Below are positions 30,831-41,890 of a DNA stretch of 43,664 bases, piece by piece; the stretch's first letter is position 1; each line of letters starts with the position of its first letter. The stretch is taken from positions 179,866 to 223,529 of the forward strand of contig MU130013.1 in assembly GCA_015039465.1 (NCBI GenBank). Reading direction: 5' to 3'. Origin of the DNA: Phlegmacium glaucopus (lineage: Eukaryota > Basidiomycota > Agaricomycetes > Agaricales > Cortinariaceae). The notes below the pieces were generated by a model. The model ran no database searches. It saw nothing but the letters and a program-made list of their open reading frames with translations, and had not been told where the DNA came from. Made by a program: the position numbers and the translations under genes.

Positions 30831-31057
30831 TGGGAAGAGGACAAACATGGGTACAAACAAGTAGTCTAAGCAATTTACTTGGACTGAGTCTGAGTAAGTC
30901 CGATCAGAATCCAATGAAACACAGTCCGATCAGATTCCGAGTAAGTCCGAGCAATTTACTCGGACTGAACTCAGACTGGGCTTGGACTCAAAACTTGAAA
31001 ATGGCTGGTGCTCCAGCCAAATTTGAGTCTGATCGGAATTAGTGGCTTAGTGTAAAG

Positions 31058-31260
31058 ACCTCTCATGCAGGTGCATATAATTAGTTGCATGTTGTGTTGG
31101 GTAGGATGGTACCAGATATTTTCCATTGCAGGGGCCATCAATGAGGGAAAAACCTTCAGGTATTGGAATGGTGCCAGCCGGTGTGCTAGGGGGAGCTGAC
31201 GCAGGGTCAGGCAATGGACTGGCAATGGACCTCATAGAGTGTTTCATGTGGTTAAGCCTG
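31058..31260 (-). pseudogene. coding-like fragment, unidentified
   Basis: On the minus strand an open stretch reads PAGTIPIPEGFSLIDGPC followed by NGKYLVPSYPTQHATNYM, then is cut by the C5 end at 31057. It looks like part of a retroelement or host protein truncated by the insertion. I recognise no domain. Confidence 0.25.
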
Positions 31261-31770
31261 TGGAGTGTTAAATCTTATGCTGAGGTGTTGGTTGAATGAG
31301 ATTGAGATGTTGATGCTCACATTCCTTCACAGTAGTCATGTGCAATTGTTGATATCTGGATTTGGATGCCAGTCACATGACTGTGTATGCATCTTTGTTG
31401 AATCAAGATTGTTACATCACGTGACTGTGGTTCAAGCCCATAAAAGGTGACCACATCTTTTTACCCTTTGACACCGGCCACCCTGTAAAACTCCACCAGT
31501 AACTTGAGCCTTACAACAACAATAACCCGATCCAATGCCTTTCAGCACCCCAAGTCAAATTGTTCATGCCCTGATCCAACTGGATGCCCTGGTCCACAAA
31601 GGATTGAGAGCTGGCACGATTCACAGCATCATGGAAATGCACAAAGCTGACTTTGTACATCCTCATTTTATCTGACCAAAGCCATTTTCTTATGTTTAAA
31701 CACAGAAAGCTTGCTATAAGGCATGCAAGAATGCCACTTGGGAAGAGGTGGCTGCCTTCTGAACCCAGTA
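31261..31770. other. spacer with a short open frame
   Basis: A plus-strand 46-codon frame at about 31535-31675 begins MPFSTPSQIVHALIQLDAL and contains EMHKADFVHP. It is protein-like but short and without an identified family. The rest shows no signal. Confidence 0.25.
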
Positions 31771-33380
31771 CTTTACTGTCCCCCACAAGATCTGATCAGA
31801 ATCTGATCAGAATCTGACCACAATCTTACTTGGACAATAATTTTTAAGAAGATTCTAAGTAGAAATTCTATTTTCTCAAACTTCTTGGATTCAAAAAATT
31901 CAATATTATTTTTTCATTATTAATAATACTAATAGCCTAGTAAAATATCAAGATAAATACCCCAGTGAGAGGGGGGCTGCTGGAGTCATTTTCGTAGCCT
32001 ATAAAATGTAAAAAGTAAAAAGTAAAAAAAAAAACCCAGTGGGGTTGTTGTCATTGCCATATTAAAATAAAGGGAAACCCCATAAGGGGCTGTTGTCGTC
32101 ATAGCAAAAAATGAGGTGGGGGGGGGTGGGTGTCATGGGTGGTCGTCGTTTGGGTGTGTGGGTGCCACTGGATGTGTGTGGGTGTCATTGTATGTGTGTG
32201 GGTGTCGTACGTGTATGTAGGTGTCGTCGTACACGTACGCGTGTCTTCGTATACGTGTGGATGTAGCTGGACATGTCCGGGGGTTGTTGTACGTGTGTGG
32301 GTATCATTGTATGTGTCCGTATGTGTCCGGGGGTCTTCGTACACATGTGGGCATAGCTGGACATGTCTGGTCGTCACTGGACGCGTGTGGGGGTCGTCAT
32401 ATGTGGGTGGGTGTTGTTGTATGCGTCTGTAGGCGTCTGGGTGTTGTGTTACGTGTCGTTTGTCATTTGTTATTGTTGTTGTACATTGTAAATGACCTAA
32501 TATAACATTAATAGCGGATTAAAATAGATAAAAAAAAATACCCCCCTCTGGTGAGGGGGGTTTACCGTTGTTACGTGGCTGTCACCACCACCACTGTCAT
32601 TGTAGTTGTCGTCATTTCGTTGTAGGCATCGTACGCCATCGTTGCAGGTGTCGTAGGTTGTTGTTGTACGTGTTGTACGTGTTGTACCCATTGTTCATCG
32701 TATGGGTTGTTCGGTGTTCGTAATCGTTGTCGTATGTCGTACCTGGACTATAATAAGGCATTAGTAATGAATTAAGAATGAAATAAATAAAAAAACCCCC
32801 TGAGGGGGGGTTACCATTGTTACGTGGCAGTTGTTGTTGTTGTTGTGCTGCCATCGTCATCTGTTGTTATTCATTGTTATTCAATACTGTTGTGTTTTAG
32901 TGGGCATTAGCATATAATAAAGGTCGATATAATAATCGACTTACCTTATTATGACCACAGACGATGCCCAGCATCGTCTGTGGTCGTCGTTACTGGCCGT
33001 GTGACGGTGTGAGAAACAGAGAATGAAATCAACACATTGATGCGCACATCACATGTGATCACGTCATGTGATCACACCCCTCGCACTGAACAAAATACAG
33101 AATTTTGATGGCAGCAAGGCATTGCCATCAACTACTCATATATTTAATGATTTATTTTCTAAGAATTTCAATTCTGGTCAGAACTTATCGGATTTCACTC
33201 GGAAAATTGAGTGGTCAGATTCTGAGCATCTGATCAGAATTGATGAATCTGATCAGATTCTGATCAGAAAAATTTGTCCTATTACCTGCCAATTTGGCTG
33301 GCAAGGTGATTGGTCAGAATCTGATCAGAATCTGACCAGTTCTGATCAGTTCTGATCAGATCTTGTGGGGGAGTGTAAAG
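31771..33380 (+). mobile_element. C5 element, word TCTGATCAGA, GC-hairpin core
   Basis: Left end CTTTACTGTCCCCCACAAG; right end CTTGTGGGGGAGTGTAAAG. Both arms reiterate the palindrome TCTGATCAGA (31790-31830 and 33210-33362). The core holds A-tracts, C-run/G-run hairpins (about 31961, 32035, 32075, 32539, 32795) and GTTGTTGTCGT stretches. It is the reverse complement in plan of the core at 21800-23240, whose arms use a different word. A GTGTGGGTGTC minisatellite (32130-32460) produces Val/Cys-rich open frames that are not genes. Near the right arm, GACCACAGACGATGC...GCATCGTCTGTGGTC (about 32954-32985) forms a hairpin. Confidence 0.75.
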
Positions 33381-33751
33381 ACCTCTGCTGCCTTGTATTC
33401 ATGTCCTTGTACTGTACACACATGAAATAAATCATATTTGAATCTATATAGTGCGACAAAGTACCAGCCACATTGTATTCTTGTTGCCAAGGCTTTGTTA
33501 GTCATGCACGCTTGGTGCCAATAATGGAAATGCCCCCAGCGGGCGTTGGACACTCAGATCGCTATCAGAGTTGTCAATTTTTGTACACAAATACAATTAG
33601 ATTTGACAATACGAGCTACAATATGAGCTACAATATGAGCTACAATACGAGCTAACACAATTAGATACCAAAAGATAAATAATGTTGGAGCATGAAATCT
33701 AGTTGTTACCTATATCTACGAAACACCTCAACAACTGTCAACTGCATAAAC
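33381..33751. other. upstream flank of the WD40-like gene, with a short tandem repeat
   Basis: No gene seen. An ACAATATGAGCT-type 12-bp unit is repeated about four times at 33607-33655. The region presumably held the promoter of the gene starting at 33752. Confidence 0.35.
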
Positions 33752-35253
33752 ATGTTCACCAACTTGCTAATCGAGGCCTTTAAGCTTCTTACTGGCACCT
33801 TCGGCTCTGGAGGAGAGGTATGTTGTTATATTTCTGGTGCAATGATCATGGGTTCAAACTTGGGACTAGAAATATATACGGTATACCAAGTTCAATGGGA
33901 CAAAAGGTCCAATAAACTGTCTGTCATTCAATCATAATGGGGAGCTCCTGGCGAGTGGTGGCGACAATGAGACCATCCGAATTTGGGATATACCAACAAG
34001 AAAATGTCGCCAGATTATCGAAGATCACGGGAAAAGATGGGGCCAGATAACCTGTCTTGTGTGGCTTGGAGGACAAAGCAATGAGGACCTGCAGCCAATT
34101 GCTTTTGGCACTGGTCGTGGCCTAGTTGTCATATACCGACGCTCTAGAATAGATGTGAGTGCACTCGTTATACAAAGAAACCAAGGATTGACCTGACTCT
34201 TCTAGACCCCAATGCTCGAATTAGCCAGCACCCGAGCATTTGAACCAAGTGACCCTGTCGAAGCTATAGCCTTTGATTCAACCCAATCACGTCTGGCGGT
34301 TTCTAGTCACCACGGCCATATCACACTCTACGAGTTGGGAAAACATGGTAAGTAACTTGTATCTTATTAACAACATGAGATTACGTTACTTGGGTAACCA
34401 GGAACAATGATAATGTTATGGAGGAACACCGTCAATGCCGATAAGAAGGTTTCTATCGCGCATGCTATCAAATTCTACGAGGACTATGAAAAAATATTAA
34501 TTTTTGTGTTAGAAGTGGGAGAGATGTGAGTTGTACTTACACTACAGATTGACACCTAATTGATATAACTTAGGATATGTCGTGATGTTGAATCTGGGAA
34601 AGAAGACTGGCAGAAGTTACTGAAGTCTGGCATGTGAGTCATTCAGTTCAGAAACTAGACTCCAGTCATATGAATAACCATACTCTAGTGGTCATGCGAG
34701 CATCTGCTCCCGGGAGAAACTGTTATTAGTTGATAATCTTTCAAAAGGATTTGATCTCTATGACTTACCACGATCATCACCATCTTATACATTTGCGATC
34801 CCGACAAAGAAAAGATGCATCAAAGTTGGGGTCTTTGCTGAAGATTCTTCCATTGTTGCGTGCGGAAGTGATCATGGAAAAATATACATTTTTTCAACAG
34901 CATTCGCCTATCCCTTTGCAGATTATAAGACAAGCGGGTCGTTCTGACTGCTATACAGGCACTCAATGTAAGATTCACAATTAATAGTCATTCAGGGAAC
35001 CTTACCAAGGCCATAGACCGTGACTACTACAGACACCCACTTCATTGCAAGTGGAAGTTCAGCTGTATCATCGGAAATCATTATTTGGGAAAAAAAGGTG
35101 AGGAGACGTCGTAAACTGGAGATAATGACTAACTGAGTACAGGTTAAGAGGGCTAACGTTTCTGCAGAAGAAGGCCAGACATTGAACAGAATTGGAGTGT
35201 CAGTAAACATTCTTATCCTGCTCGTCTTGATGATGTCGACCTGGAATTTTTAG
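33752..35253 (+). pseudogene. WD40-like beta-propeller gene, frameshifted
   Basis: Exons: 33752-33817, 33870-34154, 34206-34347, 34402-34525, 34574-34633, 34689-34967, 35017-35097 and 35143-35253. Introns are GT-AG, 45-55 nt. The start MFTNLLIEAFKLL is preferred because it joins in frame with exon 2. Features typical of this mushroom family are NHNGELLASGGDNETIRIWD (a WD repeat), WGQITCLVWLG, GTGRGLVVIYRR, VDNLSKGFDLYDLPRSS, CIKVGVFAEDSSIVACGSDH, GKIYIFSTA and SEIIIWEKK. A hydrophobic C-terminal segment (VNILILLVLMMSTW) could be a membrane anchor. In exon 6 the frame breaks after IYIFSTA: one extra T near 34905, and apparently a second near 34951, are needed to reach the next exon. Introns elsewhere are intact, so inactivation looks recent. 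The molecular role is unknown. Confidence 0.75.
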
Positions 35254-35360
35254 ACGCCATTCCTCTTCCAGGTATGTGTAAAGTTCTCCGTGTAGCTTGG
35301 AATATCAGATAACATTTGAAAACAGACGGCTAGCAAAAACTTGAAGATGATGAGTTGCGC
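35254..35360. other. spacer left of the L4 insertion
   Basis: A possible intron (GTATGT...ACAG, 35273-35326) and a short open stretch ending DDELR precede the LTR. Before the LTR inserted, this joined 36104 onwards. Confidence 0.3.
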
Positions 35361-36099
35361 TGATAGGACCCAGGAGACGTCTAGGGATGTAAACACACCA
35401 TTTTTGCGGTTTCACAACCTTTGCAGTATACTCGCGGATGCTCACATATCGTTGCGGATACTTGCAGATCATTGCAGGTCATTGCAGGTCATTGCAGATC
35501 ATTGCAGATCATTGCAGGTCATCGCAGATCATTGCACATACTCGCAGATCATCGCAGAATACTTGCAGATCATCGCAGATACTTGCAGTCATCACCAACA
35601 TTCGCATTATCATTCGCAGTTGCCAGCTGTTCTTGCAATCTTTAAACACGACTCCAACAAAGGTCACTCAGGTGACTGTATTACTCATCACCTTTATTTT
35701 TATCTTGTCTCCTTTATTTGGCTCTTATCTCCTATGTTTCATTCCCAAAATACCAGACCCATGTGACTCCGCTTTAACCCACATTTTACATTCCTGTTTC
35801 ACCTTTCCGCACTTAGCTATTGCTAGTTACTATATTATTAGCAGTAGCAAGTAGGGTAAAGGAGGAGAGGAGAATGGACAAATTACCACACTTTTGATCC
35901 CACCTTTGGAACGTCGTGCTAAGCTACTCTTGCACTCCTTCAAAATCATCCTGCAGGCTTCGCTTTTTCTGCGCATTATCTCGCACTTTAAAGCAAACCT
36001 TCGCACCTCATAAAACCTCACTATCACCTACTGAAGAGAACTACATCAACCCCACGAACTACGTACTACTTGCGGTCTGTCCCCACTGCAGGTACATCA
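35361..36099 (+). repeat. solo LTR, family L4
   Basis: 739 bp, TGATAGGACC...TACATCA, flanked by GCGC at 35357-35360 and 36100-36103. It is about 90% or more similar to 7107-7839. The internal CAGATCATTG-type minisatellite (35445-35590) differs in unit number from the other copy. The frames 35341-35766 and 35438-35854 are translations of this LTR. Confidence 0.9.
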
Positions 36100-36305
36100 G
36101 CGCTCTCGAAAACAGGTTGCCGCAGCCTGAAATTAAGTTGGTGTACACACCATGGAACTCATTTATGGATGAGGAGGAGTTGGAAGATGAGAGAGAGACG
36201 AAGGACAAGGATGGGTTTGTGTGGCAAAAAAAGCTTGGATTTCCTTTAGAATTATCAGATGGTTGGTCGATTGTTCCGAGTATTTTGAATAAGACACTAC
36301 TATAA
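36100..36305 (+). pseudogene. short host coding fragment right of the L4 insertion
   Basis: An open stretch reads ENRLPQPEIKLVYTPWNSFM, then DEEELEDERETKDKDGFVW and QKKLGFPLELSDGWSIVPS, ending at a TAA near 36303. Codon use looks like the neighbouring host genes. The upstream part is separated by the solo LTR. Family not recognised. Confidence 0.35.
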
Positions 36306-36770
36306 TATGGGGCAACCATATTATAGTTGACGTTCGAGGCAGTCATTGATGTAAACTGGGGCAACCAGCTCACAGCGATGATGAAAGTTGATGAGTGAGT
36401 TGAGACGATGAGTGAGTTAGTACGTGACATCTTGCTTAGTCACATCTTTTTTTTTTTACTAACATCACACAATCACCGTTCCTTCTCAACTCCCACTCCT
36501 ACTCCCAATTGTGCTGGTTGCCCCAGTACAATTGTCCGATCTCAAAGCGATGTTCTGTGGTTGCCCTATAGAACACTGTTTAGTCACACAATCACCGTTC
36601 CTTCTCAACTCCCACTCCCACTCCCACTCCCACTCCCGATTGTGCTGGTTGCCCCAGTACAATTGTCCGATTTCAAACGACGTTCTGCGGTTGCCCTATA
36701 GAACACCGTTTAGTGAACTCCTAAACATTCAACTTCGAACCTCTGACATTCCAACTCTTCTAATCATTCA
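36306..36770. repeat. intergenic sequence with a ~119-bp tandem duplication
   Basis: The block starting TCACACAATCACCGTTCC at 36465 recurs at 36584 and contains CTCCCACTCC microsatellite units, TTGTGCTGGTTGCCCC and GGTTGCCCTATAGAACAC. GGGGCAACC/GGTTGCCCC words also occur at about 36307-36370 in inverse sense. It could contain the promoter of the next gene. Confidence 0.6.
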
Positions 36771-39700
36771 ATGAATAATTCCAATGGCCTTGCTTTTTTA
36801 CACGACAGCACTATCTACTACTCCCCCAACTGCAGCTGTCACATCTTGTTCCTGCTCGAACTGATCCTGGCCGATATCAATTCACGCAACAAAATGCTCA
36901 ACTCGACCAATTTCAACACCCTCAGTGGTGGACAATGCCATATGGTTTTTTGGCTTTTGTTCCCTTAATACCACGTTTCGATGGAGCTGCATTCGGCTCT
37001 CTTCGCGATATATCAGCGTATATTTGTCCTTCTTCGGAACACACTGGAAAGTTTGTCCTCAGGTCTGAAAAGGTTGCACAATGGATGGATCTAGAGGATT
37101 TACTAATCCTTGTCAACTCTCTTTTGAAAAGTAACAAAAACTTCCTCCTCGGTCCCTCCTTAACTCCAATCACCCCTTCACACCTCAGCTACCGCCTCCC
37201 TTTCAACAATCCCCGTGCTGCTTGTCTTCGAGTTACAACAGCACAAGACTGGTTTGTTGTGTGGATGGCCCAGCTATCATTTCTCCTTGCGTACTTTGAA
37301 CATGACAATGTGAACATCAAGATTCCCAAATGGTTCACCTATCTCGAATCTAAGGGAATTTCGCAGTCCTGACTCTCTAGCTTGCAAGCATCCACTGTAT
37401 GCGATTTTTTGAGGTATTGCCACCTCGTGTTGGCATATTTGTTGACTTCCTTGAGAATCAAAAGGACGGTCAACCCCAAGTGATGTGGTACACTTCCTTG
37501 AATGTTCCCGTCTGGTACCCATGGACAGACAGGCATCAAAAGGCAGTCAGGGAGAGACCTCAGCTTGCATATCTTCAGCCCCCCCCAGAACTCTTACAAG
37601 CTGCTGCTACGATCATAATCCGAGCACCAACCGCCATTCTGCCTTCTGCCCTTCTGCCTTCGACTTCTACATCTGCTGTGGCCTATCCGCAATTGTGGGA
37701 ACACCCACCATCCCAAATTTGTGATGATGAACAGCAGTCACATGGGACCCATGAAGGCTTAGCGGCGTCTGATGTATCCAGAGCCACCTTTCAGGCAATT
37801 CGAAACGCTTACATTGCGACGAAACCATGGCTCAAATTCTTTGACACTTGTGATGCGCTGATGTAACTGCACAGAGGTTGTTGAGAAAAGGTGTATTTTC
37901 AAGATTATAAATCTCTACTCAAAACAATCACTCAATCAATACTTTATACAATCTTAATAATGCAAGTTGGGTTTTCTAGAAAGTATAACCTTTCCAATAT
38001 TTTGAATTCACTTCAACTAAACACACACAACGATAATAATAATTTGGATCAATTAAAGGATGATCAAAACTTGTAAAGTGGTTTTGCAATTTATGGCTTG
38101 CACCAACAATCAGTAGAAGAATTACCAAGACTTCTCTGATTGATTTACAATTTGTGTACACAAAAGCCCAAGACTTTGTTACAACTTCAACACAATTGCA
38201 TACACAAGAAGACTCAAACTTCTGCTATGACTTTAACACAATTGCATACACAAGAAGCCCTCTTGCTTCTGCTATGACTTTAACACAACAACAACTTTTA
38301 CAACAATTCAACAATTATTGCAACAAGTCAAACAACTCTGAGAAACTGATTTATTTTCAAGTCCACTACTCAAAGACAAGTGTTCTTGCTCAATGTCTAA
38401 GACAGTGAGCTGTACTAGGTTGCAAATGAGGGGGGGAAAGAAAGAATCCAATTTTCTGACTATTTACAAACCCTGGGAGGTATTTTATACATTTGAGATA
38501 TTTAAAAATAGATAATGTCCAAAAATAGATATACTGGTTCCTGGTACCCTTACTTTGGTTCTGGCACCATGTGCACTCATTGTTCCTGGAAACATAGGGG
38601 TTGTTCTATTTTTAGCCCCATGTTCCTAATTTTAGGTAGTTTCCACCCCTCTTGATGGTAACTGTGCCTATTGTGCCTGGAAACAATCTTTATGATTGTT
38701 CAGCACTCCCCCTATCCTTAATCATCATGATTCCCACACAATCACATGGTTCCACTATCTTGGTTATTCTGCTTCCACTGTTGCTAGGGCACCAACTTCC
38801 CCTGAATATTTATTAATAATATTCTGTTGCTCCAAAATCACACCCCATGACATTGCTAACCCAATATTGTTTATTTAACTTTTCCTGTGCCAAGTCTATA
38901 AGGATATTCATGGATTTATTGGTTTTAATCCAGACCATGCAATTTGTAGTGTAACAAATGATAGTCTATTGACCACACTTATTAACTATATGCATTTAAG
39001 TCACACAGTAATAGGTCTAATCAGCAGTTGTAGGGTAAACAACTCTGATTCCCTTGTCTATTATCAGTTGTATTAACCAGTTATTGGTGCAATAATTAAT
39101 ATTTATGCTGAAATAATAGATAAAAATTGCAAAAACCATGCTTATGCAGATTTAAATCATATCAGCGCTTAACAAGAAAATATTTGCAAATGAATCGACA
39201 GAGCAACGTCAGACTTGTCTCAATCGCAAGAGAAAGCCACCCATCAGAAAAGTTGACGTCTTTCTCTGGGATTGGAGCGATGAAGACCCTCACCAACTTG
39301 TCTGCACTAGAGTCACCAGACGAGAGGGTGAAGATATCCTTTCTTCTTACTCAAGTTCGCAACTGGTCTACAACTTGTACAGTAATGTATGGGATGCTTG
39401 CAATTACTTCAGCCTGCCAGACGACAACAACAACAATGATGGGTCTGTGTTTGCCTCTCCGATGCCTCCTGCTATTGCCGATGATCAAGGCACTTCGGAA
39501 CAAGCAGCGCATGAAGCGTTCTGCCGAGACCGAGTTCGTCAACTCTATGCAATGCAACCTTCTGAACGGTTCAAGAAACTGTTTATTTCATATTCTTTGG
39601 ATACTCTTTCTAAGCTCGATCTTACCCAAGATAGCTCCGACATACTAGGTTTGTTTCTTTTTTTTTAAAAATAAATGATAATCTCAATTGAAGACTATTA

Positions 39701-40832
39701 GGTTACTTGGCTTTCCATTATGGTTTCGTCCCTCCCCTGCCCTTGCAACCAGGTCCCCCAGTGGACCCCAAAGAATGGGAAGAAAACATCAAGAATGTTG
39801 GCCTCAATATTAGCAAAAACCCTCCATCAGCAGATCTGGCCACGCCTATCTTGACGTTCCTCCAGGGGCTTCGATCGGCAGCTGGTCCAAGCTTGGAACT
39901 ATGGGATCTTCATCCTGGTAATCGTAGGTGTGTGGATTCACGTTATTCAAGCCAAATTATCTCAAAACAAAATGACGATCTTTTCTTCTTGTGTCCTCCC
40001 AGTCTTACCGATGAACCCCACTGTCCCTGGACTATTGCCCTGACCACTGCTGCTGACACCCTCTTTGTTTACCGCCTCTTGATTGAAAAGGACTTTTCTG
40101 CCATATCGCTGGGATATGTTCTTATCGATGAAGGCATCCGCTTCTGTATGCTGCAGCCTTTGTCATCCGCTTCCGTCCCATCGAGCATCAAAACTGTTCA
40201 CACTGTGATCCCCATCCGTGTCCAGGATTACACCTTCAATGTGTCCGATTACCACTCGTATGTTCAAGAACGGGCAAGGCTTCTCTCATCTCCTCGAGGA
40301 CGTGCTGCGCTGCTGGAAGGTGGAGTTGTAGGTCGGATCGCGAAAGAACACCTTAGCCATGATTCCACGGCACTTGGACCATCATCTGCGGTGACCATAC
40401 ATCGCCAAGGGTTTTCTTTCACGGATAAAGCAGGTATCATATATTGGGATGATAAGCTCACGGACGACAAGATCATTACAATATGCAGTTTGTACCACTG
40501 CTACACCGGTATGTCACCTTCATTATTTTTCTATCTATGTTCTTACTGTTTTTACTGGTGTTGTTACAGGTAATGGCTCTCAGATGGCGGATGTTTCTTG
40601 GTGGCCAACTCCTGTCCATTGGGATAATCCCAATGCCAATGCGCTTAATTGGGGACACTGGACTGAGTGGGATGAAGTTTGGTACCAACAACGAGTGAAG
40701 GATATACTGACAGGCCAAAAGACTGGTGTTCCAATTACACAACGTACCTGGCGGTCCAAATTGAAAGGATCCAAGGTCTGGAAACAAGTCACACAGCGTA
40801 TTCGAGACGAGTCAAAATCTTGCTTTGACTGA
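36771..40832 (+). pseudogene. mushroom-family gene of unknown function, split by a solo LTR
   Basis: Exon blocks: 36771-37858, 39169-39648, 39702-40508 and 40570-40832. Introns 39649-39701 and 40509-40569 are GT-AG with correct phase. The N-terminus reads STIYYSPNCSCHILFLLELI. A frame change near 36900-36920 leads to PYGFLAFVPLIPRFDG. A TGA at 37372 replaces a codon after GISQS, and one T is missing in the T-run at 37403-37408 before FEVLPPRVGIFVDFL. VPVWYPWTDRHQ, then DTCDA, is cut by the L5 LTR and resumes exactly in frame as LNKKIFANESTEQRQ. The later part has KVDVFLWDWSDEDP, YGFVPPLPLQPGPPVDP and ends with SWWPTPVHWDNPN, WGHWTEWDEVWYQQR. This large family is common in Agaricomycetes; its function is unknown. 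The duplicated GCGC at the insertion is the only extra sequence, so the LTR came recently. The small indels could partly be homopolymer sequencing errors. Confidence 0.75.
37859..39164. repeat. solo LTR, family L5
   Basis: 1306 bp, TGATGTAACTGC...CATATCA, flanked by GCGC at 37855-37858 and 39165-39168. Nearly identical to 10785-12089. Confidence 0.92.
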
Positions 40833-41640
40833 ATGTCCTTCATCTTCACCTTCATCTTCAATGCATATGGTATAATGTACATTTTTTTCTCACATGGATC
40901 CACTTTTTCAAAGGCTGAACATTTCGAAAGGCACCACAATTTTTTTCTTTTTTTTTCTTCAAAGATCTTGGTGAGTTGCTGATTGTTTCTGGTGGCGATG
41001 ACTTCAGGGGGCAATTAATTTAGATATTTGTTGAATACTTCATTTACAAAAATATTTCATGATTACCAAAATGTGTTGATGAATCTTTCATTCTCGGGTT
41101 GTAACTTTTTTGGACATACGTATCATTTTGTTTGGATTTTTTACTTCCCGCAATTGTTTTATATCCCATTTTGGCAAATTTTGGACATTTTTTTCCTTCT
41201 TCATTTATCTTCAAGTCCCACAAATTTGACCAAAACAATTAATTTTACAATTGACAAAATTAACCTTGTATGTTGCATACTCCAATAAATTTCCCATCAG
41301 GGAAATGATTCATTTTTAAATTATTTATTACCCAAGGTAAATGATTGCAAAATTTAAACAATGATCAAAAAATTTCCCAAACATTTTCATTAGCTGTCAA
41401 TACTCCCGTGCCAGCAGTGACTAGACTAAATTGCAAAATTTTTGACTACCACATGACTATGAAATTGATGAACACAAGGTCGACTAGTCATATGTTTTTA
41501 ACATGGCTCTAATTGGAATTTTGGGTCTCAAGATGGTCAGATTCTGGTCTCAAATTAAAACCAGTTTAGTCAGCATTGGCACGACCTTGCCATTGAGCTA
41601 AGTTGTAGTTATTATTACTTACTGTTCAAGGGGGTCCCAG
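40833..41640. other. 3' flank, AT-rich, no gene seen
   Basis: Pyrimidine-rich and A/T-rich sequence after the stop codon, likely including a 3' UTR. On the minus strand AACTTAGCTCAATGGCAAGG at about 41585-41605 resembles a tRNA A-box, but no matching B-box, T-arm or acceptor stem is present. Confidence 0.4.
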
Positions 41641-41890
41641 GATTTTAGTCCGTGACCCGAGGAGGGGGGGGGGGGTACCTGCTGAGGGCTTAAAATTTTT
41701 TTCTATTATCACTTTAAACACACATTTCCTGCTACTAGACAGTATTTCTGCCCCTGTATCATCATAACATAGCTAAATACAGTTCATATTTGCCTTCTGG
41801 GCATGGTTATTTATGTTTTTAAGTGATAAAAGATTGTTAAAAAGCATATGGAGAGTCAGAAAACATATGGAGACCACCTATAACTGGATG
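41641..41890. other. junction zone with a long G run
   Basis: A G homopolymer of about 12-14 nt lies at 41661-41676 (GAGGAGGGG...GGTACC). Between this and about 41890 the sequence changes from normal to mirror order. The exact boundary cannot be placed because neither reading gives a recognisable match here. Confidence 0.4.

Larger units (their letters stand above)
29941..31057 (+). mobile_element. C5 element, word TCCGATCGGA / CAGTCCGAG
   Basis: Left end CTTCACACTCACCCACCAG and right end TTAGTGTAAAG are degenerate C5 termini. The arms reiterate TCCGATCGGAATC, AGTCCGAG and GAGTCTGATCGG, and include the perfect palindrome at 30050-30156. The middle (about 30159-30830) is a different element in inverted orientation carrying a third one (30280-30626), so this is a nest of three. 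The left half is also present before the gap at 24739-25541. Confidence 0.55.

Noticed and set aside
32099..32505. Val/Cys/Gly-rich and Thr/His-rich frames on both strands
   Set aside because: They translate a GTGTGGGTGTC minisatellite in a C5 core; composition follows the repeat.
41560..41612. Possible tRNA or tRNA-derived SINE on the minus strand
   Set aside because: An A-box-like TAGCTCAATGG is present, but there is no acceptor stem, anticodon arm or proper B-box.
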